Of a stretch of 5,981 bases of DNA, positions 4,220-5,981 are shown piece after piece. A model generated the notes under the pieces. That model did not search any database. It was not told the DNA's origin and saw only the letters and a list, made by a program, of their open reading frames with translations. The stretch is from Nitrospirota bacterium. Lineage in GTDB: Bacteria > Nitrospinota > Nitrospinia > Nitrospinales > Nitrospinaceae. The DNA lies in NCBI GenBank assembly GCA_030600405.1, contig JAUVMD010000096.1, positions 1 to 5,981 of the forward strand, written 5' to 3'. How positions within the stretch are numbered: position 1 is the stretch's first letter; each line of letters starts with the position of its first letter. Position numbers and translations under genes: made by a program.

Positions 4220-5981
4220 ATGCCTGCCGACCCGATCTCCACTCTCGATCGCCAATCAGATTCCTGCCCCTTACCGAATTTTAAAATCGACCGCTGGGGC
4301 CCTATAGTGCTTATCGTGACGGGCCTGGTCATGGCGGTGATCAGCTGGCAAAAATGGCAGGACTTGATCGTCGATTACGGCCAACAGGTGTACACCGCCT
4401 GGCAATTGTCCGAAGGCCAAGTCCTTTACAAGGATATGACCTACCTTCATGGCCCCTTTTCCGCCTATCTTCATGCGTTGGTATTTAAAATTTTCGGCCC
4501 GGGAATCATGGTTATGGCGTGGTTCAATCTGGGCCTCCTCATTGCCCTGGCCGGGATCATCTATGCCCTGTTCCTGAAATTCGCGGACGAGTTGACTGCT
4601 ACCCTGGCGACCCTCACTTTCCTGGGGGTATTCGCTTTCGGCCAGTATGCGGTGGGCGGCAATTATAATTTTGTGTGCACTTATGTTTCAGAATTGTCCC
4701 ACGGGGTGTTCCTCAGTTTTATCGCTCTGTACCAATTCACGAAATACGCTCACGATCCGGACGAAAGACGGCTGGCCATTATCGGCAGCTTGATGGGATT
4801 GATTTATATGACCAAGCCGGAAGTGTTTCTTGCCGCGGCATCGGCTCTCATTACCGGGGTGGCGCTGAAGTTGAGCATGGCTCCCCGCCGGGTTCGGATT
4901 CGCGGAGGATTGATATTCGCTTTCTCGTTCGCCGCACCCTTGTTATTTTTAACGATGTATTTCTGGCGCCACATGCCGTTGACCGAAGCCGTACAAATGG
5001 TGCTCAGCCCCTGGCTCCATGTCTTCCTCTCGCCCTTTCGATCCCTTCCGCTCTATCATTGGATCACCGGAACCGACGACGTGGCCGCCAATCTGGGGAA
5101 AATGATTTTATACGCCGGATGCCTTACCGCGCTTGTGGGCGCGGTGTTTGGAATTCATCGAATGCTTCTGATTTCGCGTTGGCGCTCCAACCTTCTGGCC
5201 TGGCCGGTGGCTGGAATGCTGATGGTTGCCGCCGTGGCTTTCCACTCTTATATTCCCTGGTTGGAGCTGGCCCGCCCCTGGCCCTTGTTCATGGTCCTCC
5301 TCGCGGGTTGCGGGTCGATTCGATATTGGAAAAACCGGGGCCAGGCCGATGCCGGTGATTACCTGAACCTTCTGGTCTTTGCCCTGTTCTCTCTGGTTTT
5401 GTTATTCAAAATGTTTTTCAACACTCATGTTTACCATTACGGCTTCGCTTTGGCTTTACCCGCCACTCTGCTTTTGATCAAAGGAATCGTGTACGATGTT
5501 CCAAGGTGGACGGAACGTATTACGGGCTCACCGTTTTTCTTCCGGACGATGGCGTTGACGCTGGTCCTGATTTATACCTGCGCCCACATCCGGTTTTCAT
5601 ACAACATATACGATCTCAAGGGATATCCGGTCGGTTCCGGGCTGGACCGGGTCATCGATTATCATCCCTTTGTCGACCCTCGTGGAGAAATTTTCAATCA
5701 GGCGCTTGAATATATTAATCAGAATCTCGAGCCGGAGGCCGAGTTCGCTACTTTGCCAGACGCCATCATGCTCAACTACATGGCCCGGCGCAAAAGTCCG
5801 ATCAAAGACGTGAACCTCAATCCCAGTGTCTGGTTGATCGTGGGCGACGACCCGGTGTTGCAGGAACTGAAAACCAGTTCCCCGCCCTATATCATTCTGG
5901 TCGACCGCAAATTTTCTTATTTCGGCTACCCTTATTTTGGAAAAGATTATGGAAAACCCATCTATGCCTGGGTACTGGACC
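4220..5981 (+). CDS. GT-C-type membrane glycosyltransferase (GT39/ArnT-like), C-terminus cut by window edge
   Basis: The frame from ATG 4220 stays open for 587 codons to the right edge. After a polar N-terminus (1-26) there are about 11-12 membrane segments up to residue 460, then a soluble, probably periplasmic, tail. The first loop carries DYGQQVYTAWQLSEGQVLYK (52-71), then LHGPF (76-80); Asp52 sits where GT-C enzymes have their catalytic or metal-binding acidic residue. Other family-like blocks are GNYNFVCTYVSELSHG (147-162), TKPE (198-201), and HVYHYGFALALP (403-414). GT-C enzymes move sugars from polyprenyl-phosphate donors onto lipids, glycans or proteins on the outer face of the inner membrane; the acceptor here is unknown. 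The tail includes PPYIILVDRKFSYFGYPYFG (555-574), a pattern often near the C-terminal end of such proteins, so probably only a few dozen residues are missing. It is divergent from the carbonic anhydrase-like gene. It differs clearly from the other GT-C-like protein in the window. Confidence 0.85.
   Translation, partial: MPADPISTLDRQSDSCPLPNFKIDRWGPIVLIVTGLVMAVISWQKWQDLIVDYGQQVYTAWQLSEGQVLYKDMTYLHGPFSAYLHALVFKIFGPGIMVMAWFNLGLLIALAGIIYALFLKFADELTATLATLTFLGVFAFGQYAVGGNYNFVCTYVSELSHGVFLSFIALYQFTKYAHDPDERRLAIIGSLMGLIYMTKPEVFLAAASALITGVALKLSMAPRRVRIRGGLIFAFSFAAPLLFLTMYFWRHMPLTEAVQMVLSPWLHVFLSPFRSLPLYHWITGTDDVAANLGKMILYAGCLTALVGAVFGIHRMLLISRWRSNLLAWPVAGMLMVAAVAFHSYIPWLELARPWPLFMVLLAGCGSIRYWKNRGQADAGDYLNLLVFALFSLVLLFKMFFNTHVYHYGFALALPATLLLIKGIVYDVPRWTERITGSPFFFRTMALTLVLIYTCAHIRFSYNIYDLKGYPVGSGLDRVIDYHPFVDPRGEIFNQALEYINQNLEPEAEFATLPDAIMLNYMARRKSPIKDVNLNPSVWLIVGDDPVLQELKTSSPPYIILVDRKFSYFGYPYFGKDYGKPIYAWVLD

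Noticed and set aside
4675..5358. A 227-codon open frame on the plus strand
   Set aside because: It is another frame of the right-hand GT-C gene, whose own frame is open throughout with clear motifs; this product is rich in Arg/Gly/Ser without motifs.
1..5981. CRISPR arrays, tRNA/rRNA genes, insertion sequences, attachment sites, phage or toxin-antitoxin genes
   Set aside because: I read both strands and saw no regularly spaced repeats, no cloverleaf-like segment, no transposase or integrase motif and no long direct or inverted repeats.

Overview
The window holds five protein-coding genes, two of them cut by the window edges, with short AT-richer intergenic stretches between them. Four of the five starts have no convincing Shine-Dalgarno sequence. 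I see no tRNA, rRNA, CRISPR array, insertion sequence or phage gene. The proteins (a DUF389 membrane protein, two polytopic GT-C-like membrane proteins, a gamma-class carbonic anhydrase-like protein and an MTAP-family purine nucleoside phosphorylase) point to a free-living bacterium of moderate GC, probably Gram-negative. The combination resembles Nitrospinota, Nitrospirota or delta-proteobacterial gene content, but this placement is a weak inference: no phylogenetic marker is present.

Layout from left to right. (1) 1-859, minus: most of a DUF389/TIGR00341-type membrane protein with a complete N-terminus and its C-terminus beyond the left edge. (2) 860-1123: intergenic, divergent, AT-rich around 925-953, with a candidate 37-codon hydrophobic small ORF (980-1093). 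(3) 1124-2629, plus: a 501-residue polytopic membrane protein of a GT-C-like family with a soluble C-terminal domain. (4) 2639-3514 and 3527-4033, both minus: a probable two-gene operon transcribed right to left, first a gamma-carbonic anhydrase-like hexapeptide protein, then 12 nt later an MTAP/MTIP/PNP-family phosphorylase. The phosphorylase gene converges on gene 3 with only 9 nt between stop codons. (5) 4034-4219: divergent AT-rich intergenic region with a perfect TATAAT. (6) 4220-5981, plus: a second, different GT-C-like membrane glycosyltransferase, open to the right edge after 587 codons.

The two GT-C-like proteins probably act at the cell envelope, transferring sugars from lipid-linked donors on the periplasmic side, but no specific substrate can be read from the sequence. 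The phosphorylase belongs to methylthioadenosine or purine salvage. Its purine-specificity residues are those of 6-oxopurine enzymes, not those of classical MTAP, and this is the most testable observation here. I found no convincing undescribed multi-gene system. The remaining points of interest are the variant phosphorylase, the uncharacterised GT-C-like family, the small hydrophobic ORF and the weak ribosome binding sites.
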